From assembly GCA_001421095.1 (NCBI GenBank), contig LIIK01000031.1, forward strand, positions 1 through 30,141: a DNA stretch of 30,141 nucleotides. The letters are read 5' to 3'. Source of the stretch: Candidatus [Bacteroides] periocalifornicus (GTDB lineage: Bacteria > Bacteroidota > Bacteroidia > Bacteroidales > CAJPTX01). The notes below the pieces were generated by a model that did no database searches, was not told the DNA's origin, and saw nothing but the letters and a program-made list of their open reading frames with translations. Both the position numbers and the translations under genes were made by a program. Each line of letters opens with the position of its first letter. Position 1 is the first letter of the stretch. Positions 16,587 to 25,376 of the stretch are shown piece by piece.

Positions 16587-19016
16587 ATGGCTGTAAGCGA
16601 GCGAGCGGTGAAGTCTTTCTACGTGGTGGCGGCTAGGCATCGCCTTCTGCTAGCGGTTTTGGGGTGCTTGCTGGGGTGTGTATCTGTGGTCGGGAGGGCA
16701 ACCGAACGGAGTCTGTGTACGGGCGCACACCTAGCCCCCCTGCTGCAAGATACTACCATTCAGGATACAGCACGTGCTGCCCAGGAAGAAGGGAACGCAT
16801 TTCTAGAGCATTCGGCATCGGGAGATTCCCGTCCTAAGGTCGGCCTTTTGCTCAGCGGTGGCGGGGCTAGAGGCTTTGCGCACATTGGACTGCTCAAGCA
16901 GCTGGAGGATAATGGAATACGTCCAGATTATATAGCCGGAACGAGTATGGGCGCCCTGCTGGGTGCGCTATACGCCATGGGCTATACAGCCGACCAGATA
17001 GAGAGGCTGGCTAGGGAGGCGAATTGGTTTCACCTCCTTTCGAATGAGGAGCCTCTGGAGGAGGTGGCTATCGATCTGAAGCCCAATGTGGGGCGTTCAC
17101 AGCTTTCCATGGTGTGGCGAGATGGCCAATTCCGCCTACCGAGAGGGGCTATAGAGAGCCAGAGCCTGTGGATTCTATTCCAACAGCTGGTGTGGCCTGC
17201 AGCTAAAGTGCACAATTTCGATAGCCTTACCATCCCCTTTCGCTGCTGCGCAGTAGATCTGAAGAAAGGGGAACTCGTAGTACTCTCTGGCGGTTCACTC
17301 CCTGTGGCAATGCGGGCTAGCATGGCGATACCCGGGGTTTTTACCCCAGTGCCAGTGGGCGACTCCTCGCTATTGGTAGATGGCGGAGTACTCGATAACT
17401 TCCCCTATCAAGCACTCAGGGAGATGGGGGCCGATGTGGTGATAGGCAGCTATACGGGGCCGAAGTCGCTAGCGCAGCGGGAGAATTATGGTGTGCGCGA
17501 TCTGCTTACCCAAGCCACCATGATTGCGGGAGTTCGCCAGGCTATGGCAGACATGCAGAAGTGCGACATCCTGGTGTTTCCAGAGCTTGACGGCTACACC
17601 TCCATGGATTTTAGGGAGACCTCTGCCATAATAGCCAAAGGGCATGAGGCGGCCCTGCAAAAGGCGCCAGAGCTACGTGCCCTTGCCGTGCGTCTCTACG
17701 GCAGTAGCCGTCCATTGCATCTCCCGCAGCTGAATTTGCAGGCTAAGCAGTGGGTGCAAAGCCTTAAAGTAGTGGGCGTAGACTCTACAATGGCCGCTTT
17801 TTTCGCGCAGCGCATGGAGATGAAAACCCCGGATTCTGTGGATGCTGTGGGAGTGGGGCAAAGCTTGAATCGCCTCTATAGTACGCAGTTTTTGCGCCGA
17901 GCATCGCTTTACCTCACCCCGAGCGGGCAGCTACGGGTGGCGACTAGCACAACGGAGCAGGTAAGTCTGCAATTTGGGCTGAACTTCAACGATTTTTGGG
18001 GTGCAGGGCTTGTGGCTAGGCTCATGGTGCTGAATCCACTTTTTGGAATCAGTCGCTGGAATGTAGATGCAGAGGTCGCTACCCAGCCCCGTATTCGCTT
18101 TAGCCATACGCAGTATTTCAGCTCGCAGATGCGCACTCTCCTTTCCCTATCGGCATACTATTCATCGTCTATAATCCCACTCTACCAAGGTTTCCAGCGT
18201 GTGGCAGCACTCTGGGAGCATCAGTTTATCGGGGAGTTGGCCTTAGGGCGTATTGCCAGAACTAGCGCGCTCTTTGAGGCGGGGGTGGGCTACCAGTTCA
18301 ACTGGCAGATACCTAACGCTGCCTACGTGAGATGGCTTGGAGTAGAGACCCCAGTACGAGTGGCTACCCATGAGGTAAATGCCTTTGCACGCGTTACGCT
18401 GAATACTCTGGATAGGCATTACTACCCAAGGCATGGGCACAAGCTGTACGCTAGGGTAGGCTACCAACTTTTCAATTCGGTCTCCACAGATCCACAGGAG
18501 GGGAAAACGGTTACATCGGCAGAGATCAAGGATGAATTTGGTCAGTCGCCCCAGGTATTTACGGGCAATGTAAGCTATACTAGCTATTTTCGGCTGGCAC
18601 GCCCGCTGGTTCTCAGCATTTCGGTGGGAGGGGGAGTATTCACTTCTCGCCAGGGGAGGCTGGGAGGATTTCGGCTGGGGGGACAGCCAGAGTTACAGCG
18701 CGATGCGGTGTTTGATGCCCCTTTCTACGGCATTGGGTACAGGCAGCTTGCGGTGAATAACTACGCCCTGGGGCGGGTAGACTTGCGTTTTCGTATTTGG
18801 CGCGAGTTCTACCTCACAGCTAGAGGGAATTACGCGGTACATAGCACGCTGCCAGAGCATCTTTACCAGAGTTTTACCACACCTAGGCAGTCGCTGCTTG
18901 GCGGTGCGCTCTCAGTGGGGTGGCTTACCCACCTTGGGCTTATGGAGGCTACAGTGGCTGCGAGCAACGAGAGCAAGACCGTATGGGCCTACTTCAACCT
19001 AGGAATCCCGTTCTAG
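16587..19016 (+). CDS. Patatin-like phospholipase with outer-membrane beta-barrel
   Basis: This encodes 809 residues. A signal-like N-terminus (hydrophobic around residues 20-37) is followed by a patatin domain: oxyanion loop SGGGARGFAH, nucleophile motif GTSMG (Ser120) and DGG (Asp265), so the Ser-Asp dyad is intact. From about residue 400 a POTRA-like stretch leads to repeated amphipathic beta strands and a terminal Phe, matching the Omp85-type barrel of PlpD-like type Vd proteins. It probably hydrolyses phospholipid acyl esters; the lipase domain may be displayed or held at the outer membrane. In the known members the lipase domain is translocated by its own barrel, but the topology of the Bacteroidota members is less clear. 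The ATG at 16587 lies 32 bp after the SPOR gene; a GTG at 16608 is a possible alternative start. Confidence 0.87.
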   Translation: MAVSERAVKSFYVVAARHRLLLAVLGCLLGCVSVVGRATERSLCTGAHLAPLLQDTTIQDTARAAQEEGNAFLEHSASGDSRPKVGLLLSGGGARGFAHIGLLKQLEDNGIRPDYIAGTSMGALLGALYAMGYTADQIERLAREANWFHLLSNEEPLEEVAIDLKPNVGRSQLSMVWRDGQFRLPRGAIESQSLWILFQQLVWPAAKVHNFDSLTIPFRCCAVDLKKGELVVLSGGSLPVAMRASMAIPGVFTPVPVGDSSLLVDGGVLDNFPYQALREMGADVVIGSYTGPKSLAQRENYGVRDLLTQATMIAGVRQAMADMQKCDILVFPELDGYTSMDFRETSAIIAKGHEAALQKAPELRALAVRLYGSSRPLHLPQLNLQAKQWVQSLKVVGVDSTMAAFFAQRMEMKTPDSVDAVGVGQSLNRLYSTQFLRRASLYLTPSGQLRVATSTTEQVSLQFGLNFNDFWGAGLVARLMVLNPLFGISRWNVDAEVATQPRIRFSHTQYFSSQMRTLLSLSAYYSSSIIPLYQGFQRVAALWEHQFIGELALGRIARTSALFEAGVGYQFNWQIPNAAYVRWLGVETPVRVATHEVNAFARVTLNTLDRHYYPRHGHKLYARVGYQLFNSVSTDPQEGKTVTSAEIKDEFGQSPQVFTGNVSYTSYFRLARPLVLSISVGGGVFTSRQGRLGGFRLGGQPELQRDAVFDAPFYGIGYRQLAVNNYALGRVDLRFRIWREFYLTARGNYAVHSTLPEHLYQSFTTPRQSLLGGALSVGWLTHLGLMEATVAASNESKTVWAYFNLGIPF

Positions 19017-19078
19017 ATTGCGTGCAGGGCCTGCGGCACTCCAGAACTGTGGAAAACTGTGATTATTGAGATTTTTGC

Positions 19079-19086
19079 TACCTTTG
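19079..19086 (+). promoter_or_regulatory. Putative -7 element before the exported protein/thyA/M23 operon
   Basis: TACCTTTG matches the Bacteroidota -7 consensus, and it sits 27 bp before the GTG at 19114. No clear -33 TTTG lies 19-20 bp upstream, so the call rests on the -7 motif and position. Confidence 0.5.
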
Positions 19087-19113
19087 CAGGTATAAACTTT
19101 TGAACAGACCGAG

Positions 19114-19710
19114 GTGGATACACAGGACAGAAGGAGAGGGTTGGTTGCGTTTAGCGTTTTTTTCTTCGTCGTAGCCCCCTGTTTTGCAGGAGGTATACTG
19201 CCCGCAGATACGGTAAAAGCTCCAGCACCTGATAGGATCTATCTGGTGAGCGATACCACATTGCGGGTATTGGTGGTGAAAGAAACGAGCGATTCTATTC
19301 GCTATATCCTTGAAGGGGATGCTGTAGAAAGGACAGTGGATCGTAAGCAAGTGCGTAGCGTAATAAAGGGTGCAAGGCCTAAGCCTAGCCCCAAGCCCCC
19401 TAAGGTGCAAAAAATGGGTGAAGAAGCCTGGAGGAGCGTGGTGGTAACACGTAAAGAGGGCGATGTGAAGGGAATGCGAGCGCTTGGCGATAAATCGGTA
19501 GAGGTGACGCTAACCCTAGGACAGAGGGGCAAACGAGCCAAAGCCTCTGATATAGAAAAAGCCGCTATCATCCAGCTACAGCAACGGGCTGTGGAGCAAA
19601 AAGCCACACACATCCTAATAGAATCGCTTGAGGTGATGCAGGCCTACGGAGAGCCCCCGTCGGTGAAGGTGAAGTATCGTCCCTATAGAAAAACGGTGCT
19701 GAGCAAGTAG
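19114..19710 (+). CDS. Small exported protein of unknown function
   Basis: This encodes 198 residues from a GTG start (19114). The N-terminus MDTQDRRRGLVAFSVFFFVVAPCFAGG reads as a signal peptide with an Arg-rich n-region. A TTG at 19141 with an AAGGAG upstream is an alternative start. The mature protein has a short beta-like segment (RIYLVSDTTLRVLVVKE), a Pro/Lys-rich linker (PKPSPKPPKVQK) and a C-terminal alpha/beta part (VKGMRALGDKSVEVTL to ATHILIESLEV). The pattern of a long helix ending in a K/GATH-like strand recalls small lipoproteins that bind other envelope parts, but I cannot assign a family. It lies 12 bp before thyA and is probably co-transcribed with it. Confidence 0.7.
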   Translation: MDTQDRRRGLVAFSVFFFVVAPCFAGGILPADTVKAPAPDRIYLVSDTTLRVLVVKETSDSIRYILEGDAVERTVDRKQVRSVIKGARPKPSPKPPKVQKMGEEAWRSVVVTRKEGDVKGMRALGDKSVEVTLTLGQRGKRAKASDIEKAAIIQLQQRAVEQKATHILIESLEVMQAYGEPPSVKVKYRPYRKTVLSK

Positions 19711-19722
19711 TGCTATAGGGTT

Positions 19723-20517
19723 ATGCGTCAGTACCTTGACCTTCTTCGGCACGTATTAGACCATGGAACTCTGCGGGCGAATCGCACAGGGATCGATACT
19801 CTTGGAGTATTCGGTTATCAGCTGCGGTGTAACCTGCAAGAAGGTTTCCCGCTACTCACAACTAAAAAGCTGCATTGGAAATCCATAGTCTACGAGCTGC
19901 TCTGGTTTTTGCGTGGTGATACCAATATCGCCTATCTGAATCAGCACGGTGTACGTATATGGAATGAGTGGGCCAATGCCGCAGGGGAACTTGGCCCGAT
20001 CTATGGGCATCAATGGCGTAGCTGGGGGGCTGCCGATGGACGGAAGATAGACCAACTGGCCGAGGTGATAGAGGCCATAAAGCAGACACCCGATTCCCGG
20101 AGGCTCATAGTGTCTGCGTGGAATGTCGGGGAGCTGGAGAGCATGGCATTGCCTCCGTGCCATACGCTATTCCAGTTCTATGTGCAGGATGGGAGGCTCT
20201 CATGCCAACTCTACCAGCGGAGTGCAGATCTGTTCCTGGGTGTGCCGTTCAACATCGCATCTTACGCGCTTCTCACCCATCTGGTGGCGCATACTACGGG
20301 CTTGGAGGTAGGCGACTTTATCCACACTTTCGGTGATGCCCACATCTATACGAACCACCTAGAGGCAGTGCGCCTACAGCTGGAGAGAGAGCCATTCCCA
20401 TTGCCGAGGGTTCGCCTTAATTGCCAGGCTAAGGCGATAGAGAGGTATGATTTTGACGATATAGAACTGGTAGGCTACCAAGCGCATGCGCACATTTCGG
20501 GCGAGGTAGCAGTGTGA
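19723..20517 (+). CDS. thyA: Thymidylate synthase
   Basis: This encodes 264 residues, the same length as the E. coli enzyme. It methylates dUMP to dTMP with methylenetetrahydrofolate in the cytoplasm. Visible motifs are RTGIDTLGVFG (phosphate-binding Arg), TKKLHWKSIVYELLWFLRGDTN, the active-site LPPCHTLFQFYV with nucleophile Cys146, QRSADLFLGVPFNIASYALL, and the HTFGDAHIYTNH substrate loop. All key residues appear intact. In many Bacteroidota thyA is followed by folA (dihydrofolate reductase); here an M23 peptidase gene follows after 19 bp, so folA must lie elsewhere. Confidence 0.97.
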   Translation: MRQYLDLLRHVLDHGTLRANRTGIDTLGVFGYQLRCNLQEGFPLLTTKKLHWKSIVYELLWFLRGDTNIAYLNQHGVRIWNEWANAAGELGPIYGHQWRSWGAADGRKIDQLAEVIEAIKQTPDSRRLIVSAWNVGELESMALPPCHTLFQFYVQDGRLSCQLYQRSADLFLGVPFNIASYALLTHLVAHTTGLEVGDFIHTFGDAHIYTNHLEAVRLQLEREPFPLPRVRLNCQAKAIERYDFDDIELVGYQAHAHISGEVAV

Positions 20518-20536
20518 TAATACTTTATAGCTTCAT

Positions 20537-22282
20537 ATGTGTAAGCCTAATTTGAAATGCCGTAGGGGCATTTTTTTTGTTCCTTTACTTTTGCTGGCCA
20601 TGGGCACTTGGGGGCAGAGCCGCTATCCCCAAGGATTTTACAGCTCGCCATTGCCTGAACCTCTGGGACTTTCCGGCTCTTTCGGGGAGATTCGGACTCG
20701 ACATTTCCATGCCGGGACTGATCTTCGTACTGGCGGTAAGGAGGGAATGCCTGTGAGGGCAGTGATGGATGGGGAGATCGTTCGCATCAACGTGGCGGTG
20801 AGCGGGTACGGGAAGGCCATTTACATTGCCCATCCTAACGGTTCGACCTCGGTTTACGGGCATCTTAGGAATTTTGCACCCGATATTGCCGAGTGGGTAG
20901 AGGCGGAGCAATACCGTCTGCAGCAGGGGCTTGTAGTACTCTACCCGAAGCCTGGGCGTTTCCCTGTCAAAGCGGGGCAACTGATAGGCTACAGCGGGAA
21001 TACTGGGAGCAGCGGTGGCCCGCATCTTCACTTTGAGCTTCGCTACTCTGAGGGGATTCCGTACAACTCCTACCTCTCGGGCATAAAGTTTGTAGATGTA
21101 GCTCCGCCACAATTCAGAAGGCTGTACGTTTATTCGATAGACACAACTAACTACCAGGCATCCCTCTCAGCCCGTCGGGAGGTTCATCTACGGGGCAAGG
21201 GTAATAGCTACCGTGTACTAGACACCCTGCTGGTGGATAGCGTGGCAGGATTGGCAGTGGAGGTTACCGATCTCGTGAATCCCCAGAGCCTACGGTGTAA
21301 TATTGCTAGTCTTCGTATGCTGGTGGGCGGGAGCCAGACCTTTTGGTTCGATACAGATGAAGTTCCATTCCCAGAAACGGCGTATGCCGATGCCCACGTA
21401 GACAATGAGATTCGGGTGAGCCGGGGGGCTAAGGTGCGTCTCCTCTTCCAGCTCCCAGGCAATCGGTTCTCACGCTACCGAACGCTCAATCATGGCAAGC
21501 TTACACTTAAGAAGGGCGAGGTGCAGCCAGTGACGATAGAGGCCTCGGATGCCGCTGGCAACACCAGCCAGCTTACCTTGGTACTAAAAGGGACGGGAAG
21601 GCCTGTGGCAAAGAGGCATACTCCTATATCACCAGTAAGCGATACGATTCATTGGGATAAGGGAGGAACGGTTTCTGACTCCCTCTTCAGCTTTACACTC
21701 CAGCCTGGCGATCTATACTACGATTGTCTTCTACAGGCAAAGGCTGCTTTCGCTGATTCAACAAGCCTTGGGCCAGTGGTAGACCTCCACTCAGAGGTAG
21801 TGCCGCTGCATAGAGCCGGAGAACTTTCGCTTGCCACCCGGGCGATACCCGATACTCTACGTCAGCATCTCTACCTAGCCCGTTGGAATGCGAGGTGCAA
21901 GCACTTTGAGTACTATGCAAAAGCCGATTTGGTAGGGGAACGAGCCGTGGCTAAGGTACGGGATTTTGGGCGCTATACGCTGCTTGCTGATACAACTCCT
22001 CCGAGGCTGGAGCCTTCGCGCGTGGCTAAAGTATGCTCAGGGCTCCCCCGAAAGAACGCCCGAATGCTACTAAGGGCAAGGGATAAGGTTACCTCGATAG
22101 CTGCGGTAGAGGGGGCAATAGATGGGCAGTGGGCTTTGTGGGAATTCGAACCCAAGACTGGTGAAATCTGGCATGATCTCGATAGCACCCGCACTGCTAA
22201 GGGACAGAGCCACCAGCTAAAGCTCAAAGTGTTCGATGCTCTGGGGAATGCGCAGGTACTGGAGTGCGAGTTTAGGTGGTGA
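20537..22282 (+). CDS. M23-family metallopeptidase-like exported protein
   Basis: This encodes 581 residues. A signal peptide (to about residue 27, MGTWGQ) is followed directly by an M23 (LytM) domain with the zinc ligands His58 and Asp62 (FHAGTD), and His163 with His165 (PHLHFE), so the metal site is complete. The usual G-x-Y-G-x-H segment appears as SVYGHLRNF. From about residue 200 the protein continues as predicted beta-sandwich domains with no clear match. Active M23 enzymes cut peptide cross-links in peptidoglycan; in Bacteroidota this layout is common and its substrate is not settled. It lies 19 bp after thyA, and the operon link to thyA is unexplained. Confidence 0.9.
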   Translation: MCKPNLKCRRGIFFVPLLLLAMGTWGQSRYPQGFYSSPLPEPLGLSGSFGEIRTRHFHAGTDLRTGGKEGMPVRAVMDGEIVRINVAVSGYGKAIYIAHPNGSTSVYGHLRNFAPDIAEWVEAEQYRLQQGLVVLYPKPGRFPVKAGQLIGYSGNTGSSGGPHLHFELRYSEGIPYNSYLSGIKFVDVAPPQFRRLYVYSIDTTNYQASLSARREVHLRGKGNSYRVLDTLLVDSVAGLAVEVTDLVNPQSLRCNIASLRMLVGGSQTFWFDTDEVPFPETAYADAHVDNEIRVSRGAKVRLLFQLPGNRFSRYRTLNHGKLTLKKGEVQPVTIEASDAAGNTSQLTLVLKGTGRPVAKRHTPISPVSDTIHWDKGGTVSDSLFSFTLQPGDLYYDCLLQAKAAFADSTSLGPVVDLHSEVVPLHRAGELSLATRAIPDTLRQHLYLARWNARCKHFEYYAKADLVGERAVAKVRDFGRYTLLADTTPPRLEPSRVAKVCSGLPRKNARMLLRARDKVTSIAAVEGAIDGQWALWEFEPKTGEIWHDLDSTRTAKGQSHQLKLKVFDALGNAQVLECEFRW

Positions 22283-22555
22283 GAGGGGAGTGGAGGGCGT
22301 GGTAGGTATGCCGAATCACTCTGCTTATCAGACGGCAAGACCGAACTGTACGGAGGTGGTGCGAGTGCGCTAAGCCTATAGTTGGGCCGTTGAAAAAGTT
22401 CTCGTGTGTGCGCATTCGGTAATGCAGAGGGCGCTTTTTTTCGGGTACCGTAGCTTTTGAATCGGCCACTTACGACTTTCGTAGGACGTTGGGGGCATTT
22501 TCGCTGCAACGTTTTTCAGAGTTTTAGGCGTGCGTTTCCACAATGGCATTCCACC
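22283..22555. other. Gap between convergent M23 and dxs genes
   Basis: No gene is seen. Two weak terminator-like features are present: a 5-bp GCATT/AATGC hairpin before a T run (about 22410-22441), and ACGTTG (22486-22491) pairing with CAACGT (22507-22512) before five T. Neither is strong, and termination of the two convergent genes may depend on both. Confidence 0.35.
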
Positions 22556-24577
22556 CTATTCCGCCTGATCACTCCTCCAATCATTTTCCACAAGTTTCGC
22601 AATCCCCTCTCCGGTGTAGCCGCACTGTGCCTGTAGTTGGGCTACTGAGCCGTGCCCGATGAACCTGTCTGGAATCCCGAGGATATGTACACGCCCTCTG
22701 TAGCCCATTCCATTCAGAGCCTCTAGCACCGCGCTGCCGAATCCACCGACCACGGTTCCATCTTCCACCGTGTAGATCGAATGGAATTTCTGAGCAACCT
22801 CATGGATCAGAGCCAGATCTAGTGGTTTGAGGAAGCGAAGGTCATAGTGCGCAGCATTTATCCCTTTGTCCCGTAGCATCTCTACAGCAGCGTGGGCGTT
22901 CTGCCCGGCAGCACCTAAACTTAGGATAGCGATGCCTTCACCTGCCGTAAGGCAGCGTCCGCGCCCAACTACGATAGGAGATTGCAAGCATTGGCTTTCA
23001 GCCGTATAGGGGTACTCTTCCCTAGAATCCCTAGAGGTTTTGCCTGTGGCGTTGCCCTCTACATCCTTGCTGCGAGTCTGTTCATCCGGCCCGGCTAGTC
23101 GAATCCCAGCACCACGCCCTCGCGGGTAGCGGATGGCCCAGGGGCCGCACCCTACCTCGGCGAGCCGTAGCATATCGGCCAGTTCATACTCATCCAGCGG
23201 GGCGCATATGGTCATATTCGGGATAGGACGCAGATAGGCAAGGTCGTAAGCCCCGTGGTGGGTAGCTCCATCTTCGCCTACTAGCCCAGCTCTATCGAGA
23301 CATAGCACCATGTGGAGGTTCTGTAGGGCGACATCGTGGATTATTTGGTCAAAAGCTCGCTGCAGGAATGAAGAATAGATGACGCAGTAGGGGACTATCC
23401 CTCGGCTTGCCAACCCCGCGGAAAAGGTTACAGCGTGCCCCTCGGCTATGCCCACATCGTATGTACGGTGTGGGTATTTTTGCATTACCACGTTCAGCGA
23501 CGAGCCACTCGGCATAGCGGGCGTAATGCCCACAATGTGCGGATTTTTGACCGCAAGCTCTAGCAATGTTTGCCCGAATACATCTTGGTATCTTGGGGGG
23601 AGTGAGCCGTTATCCCCTTCAGGAGCTCGTTCGCCGGTGGTGGCGTTAAACCGTCCAGGGGCGTGCCATACCGTCTGCTCACGCTCGGCAGGCTCAAACC
23701 CCTTGCCTTTTACGGTGATACAGTGAAGCAGCTTGGGCCCAGGTATCTGTTTGAGGTCGTTGAGTATCTGTGAGAGGTAGAGGGCATCATGCCCATCTAC
23801 AGGACCGAAATAGCGGATTCCCAAAGCCTCGAAAAGGTTGCTTTTTTCTAGGAATGCCCCTTTTATGGCACGGTCTATCTGTTGGGCTATGCTGCGCACG
23901 CCATTTCGCACAGTACGGGTGCGGCTTAGTGCATTCCATACACGGTCTTTCACACGGTTATAGCTCGGGGACGTTACGATATCAAGCAGGTACTCGTGCA
24001 GTCCACCAACGTTAGGATCGATGGACATGTCATTGTCATTCAGTATCACTAGGATATCGTCTCGTAGCGCACCTGCATTGTTAAGCCCCTCGAAGGCCAG
24101 TCCTCCTGTCATTGCCCCGTCGCCAATCACAGCCACAGCGTGCCCGGGCAGCTCCAGCAGGCGGTTAGCTTCTGCGATACCGAGTGCTGCCGAGATGGAG
24201 GTTGAGCTGTGCCCTGTGCCGAAGGCATCGTAGGGACTCTCCTGCATGGAGGGGAAGCCGCACAGCCCGCAGAGCTGGCGGTTAGTATCGAACCCTCCTC
24301 TACGCTCGGTGAGCAGCTTGTAGATATAGGCCTGATGCCCTACATCCCATATAATGCTATCGGTTGGTGGCGTGTAAACCCGTAGCAGCGCTATGGTAAT
24401 TTCGACCACGCCGAGGCTGCTTCCCAGATGCCCAGGATTGGTAGATACAGACTGCACCAGAAAACTCCGGAGAGCTTGCGCAAGTTCTGGCAGTAGGTCT
24501 GGAGGAAGAGCCTTGACATCGGCAGGCGAATTTACCCGTTCTAATATCCCACGTGCCGATTCCGAATCCATAGCCAT
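22556..24577 (-). CDS. dxs: 1-deoxy-D-xylulose-5-phosphate synthase
   Basis: This encodes 674 residues from the ATG at 24577 (an ATG at 24571 is equally possible). A longer frame opens at 24622 but would begin inside the -7 promoter element, so it is rejected. DXS joins pyruvate and glyceraldehyde 3-phosphate using thiamine diphosphate, the first step of the MEP isoprenoid pathway. Motifs are GHLGSSLG (His50), WDVGHQAY (His81), the ThDP/Mg GDGAMTGG (152-159) with NDNDMSID, and in the second half DRAGLVGEDGATHHG, IRYPRGRG and EDGTVVGGFGSAV. An extra hydrophilic stretch of about 40 residues (about 494-533) sits between IRYPRGRG and VVGRGR, where most DXS proteins have a short loop. Confidence 0.95.
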   Translation of the reverse strand: MAMDSESARGILERVNSPADVKALPPDLLPELAQALRSFLVQSVSTNPGHLGSSLGVVEITIALLRVYTPPTDSIIWDVGHQAYIYKLLTERRGGFDTNRQLCGLCGFPSMQESPYDAFGTGHSSTSISAALGIAEANRLLELPGHAVAVIGDGAMTGGLAFEGLNNAGALRDDILVILNDNDMSIDPNVGGLHEYLLDIVTSPSYNRVKDRVWNALSRTRTVRNGVRSIAQQIDRAIKGAFLEKSNLFEALGIRYFGPVDGHDALYLSQILNDLKQIPGPKLLHCITVKGKGFEPAEREQTVWHAPGRFNATTGERAPEGDNGSLPPRYQDVFGQTLLELAVKNPHIVGITPAMPSGSSLNVVMQKYPHRTYDVGIAEGHAVTFSAGLASRGIVPYCVIYSSFLQRAFDQIIHDVALQNLHMVLCLDRAGLVGEDGATHHGAYDLAYLRPIPNMTICAPLDEYELADMLRLAEVGCGPWAIRYPRGRGAGIRLAGPDEQTRSKDVEGNATGKTSRDSREEYPYTAESQCLQSPIVVGRGRCLTAGEGIAILSLGAAGQNAHAAVEMLRDKGINAAHYDLRFLKPLDLALIHEVAQKFHSIYTVEDGTVVGGFGSAVLEALNGMGYRGRVHILGIPDRFIGHGSVAQLQAQCGYTGEGIAKLVENDWRSDQAE

Positions 24578-24619
24578 TATTGGTGAAATAACGCTCCCGT
24601 GCGTGCAGAAAATCCAATG

Positions 24620-24627
24620 CAAAGATA
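24620..24627 (-). promoter_or_regulatory. Putative -7 element of dxs
   Basis: On the minus strand this reads TATCTTTG, a perfect TAnnTTTG. Transcription would begin at about 24613, giving a leader of about 35 nt to the ATG at 24577. No good -33 element is seen. Confidence 0.55.
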
Positions 24628-24830
24628 GCGGAAACTATTGGATTTCGCTGAATTCAGAGCTATGCAAGCAGATTTTTAGACATAGGGGGCGATTTTGCAG
24701 GAGGAAGCCCCTTTAGCCAGTGTGGGTTCTACCATTCGGGCAATTTGAGAAGTAGAGAGAACAATGCGAAACCCCTTCAATGCGCTAGCACCTCTCATGG
24801 GTTGGTATCTTTTGCGTCAACCGCTTACTA

Positions 24831-24890
24831 TTATCGTAAGGATGTAGCGATGTGGTGTACGGCATCATTTACGAGTTTTGAAGAGGTCTC
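24831..24890 (+). repeat. Dispersed hairpin repeat, copy 3 (diverged)
   Basis: This keeps the TATCG head, the GTAGCGA core lead-in and a tail GTTTTGAAGAGGTCTC. The hairpin is partly preserved: 49-53 of the core (24849-24853) pair with 24862-24866, including a T-A pair where copies 1 and 2 have C-G. One inner pair is lost. It lies between dxs and the tRNA terminator. Confidence 0.55.
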
Positions 24891-24924
24891 TGTTTAGGAG
24901 GTCTTAGATGGGAGGCGTAGATGT

Positions 24925-24966
24925 AAAAAAGCAGGCTGCAGCATTCGTTTAATGCTACAGCCTGCT
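24925..24966 (-). terminator. Terminator of the tRNA unit
   Basis: AGCAGGCTG and AGCATT (24930-24938, 24940-24945) pair with AATGCT and CAGCCTGCT (24951-24956, 24958-24966), with a single mismatch and loop CGTTT. The six A on the plus strand (24925-24930) give a U run on the minus-strand transcript. Confidence 0.9.
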
Positions 24967-24970
24967 CCAG

Positions 24971-25052
24971 TGCGGATAGGGGGACTCGAACCCTCACGCC
25001 TTTCGGCACAAGATCCTAAGTCTTGCGCGGCTACCAATTACGCCATATCCGC
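24971..25052 (-). tRNA. tRNA-Leu (anticodon UAG)
   Basis: This is 82 nt with a long variable arm, as expected for Leu. The 7-bp acceptor stem GCGGATA/TATCCGC is perfect with discriminator A. The anticodon stem CAAGA/TCTTG holds the loop CTTAGGA, giving anticodon UAG. The T arm reads GAGGGTTCGAGTCCCCC. The CCA end is not encoded. Confidence 0.95.
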
Positions 25053-25060
25053 TCATCTGG

Positions 25061-25133
25061 TTGTCCTGCCAGGGTTCGAACCTGGACTCTTCTGATCCAG
25101 AGTCAGACGTGTTGCCAATTACACTACAGGACA
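25061..25133 (-). tRNA. tRNA-Gln (anticodon CUG)
   Basis: The acceptor stem TGTCCTG/CAGGACA is perfect with discriminator A. The anticodon stem TCTGA/TCAGA holds the loop CTCTGGA, giving anticodon CUG. The T arm CCAGG-TTCGAAC-CCTGG is perfect. CCA is not encoded. It lies 8 bp upstream of tRNA-Leu in the same transcript. Confidence 0.95.
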
Positions 25134-25169
25134 AGCTCTAGGGCTATTTACCCCATCAGAATTGCACCG

Positions 25170-25177
25170 CAAAGGTA
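25170..25177 (-). promoter_or_regulatory. Putative -7 element of the tRNA unit
   Basis: On the minus strand this reads TACCTTTG, a perfect match to TAnnTTTG, 36 bp before the first tRNA base. The surrounding block is shared with the hmuY leader promoter at 1054-1061. Confidence 0.65.
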
Positions 25178-25376
25178 GCGATATTTTTTGAATTGGCGCA
25201 GATGCCAGTTATTTTTCTCTTGGACGCTGCAGAAATTAGGCTATTGGGGGCTGGTAGTGATTAGTAATGGTGCGGTCTGCCTAAAACTATCCGCATTCTC
25301 TTAAGCTGAGACATCTAAAGGACTCCCGTGTGCGCTATTTGTGGGAGAACTCTTTTTCCCATTTCGATTAAAAGGA

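Noticed and set aside
20585..21112. Minus-strand open frame of 175 codons antisense to the M23 gene
   Set aside because: It is the shadow of a conserved catalytic domain on the other strand.
24571..24622. Longer dxs start at 24622
   Set aside because: It would start inside the -7 promoter element, and the added residues do not resemble a DXS N-terminus.
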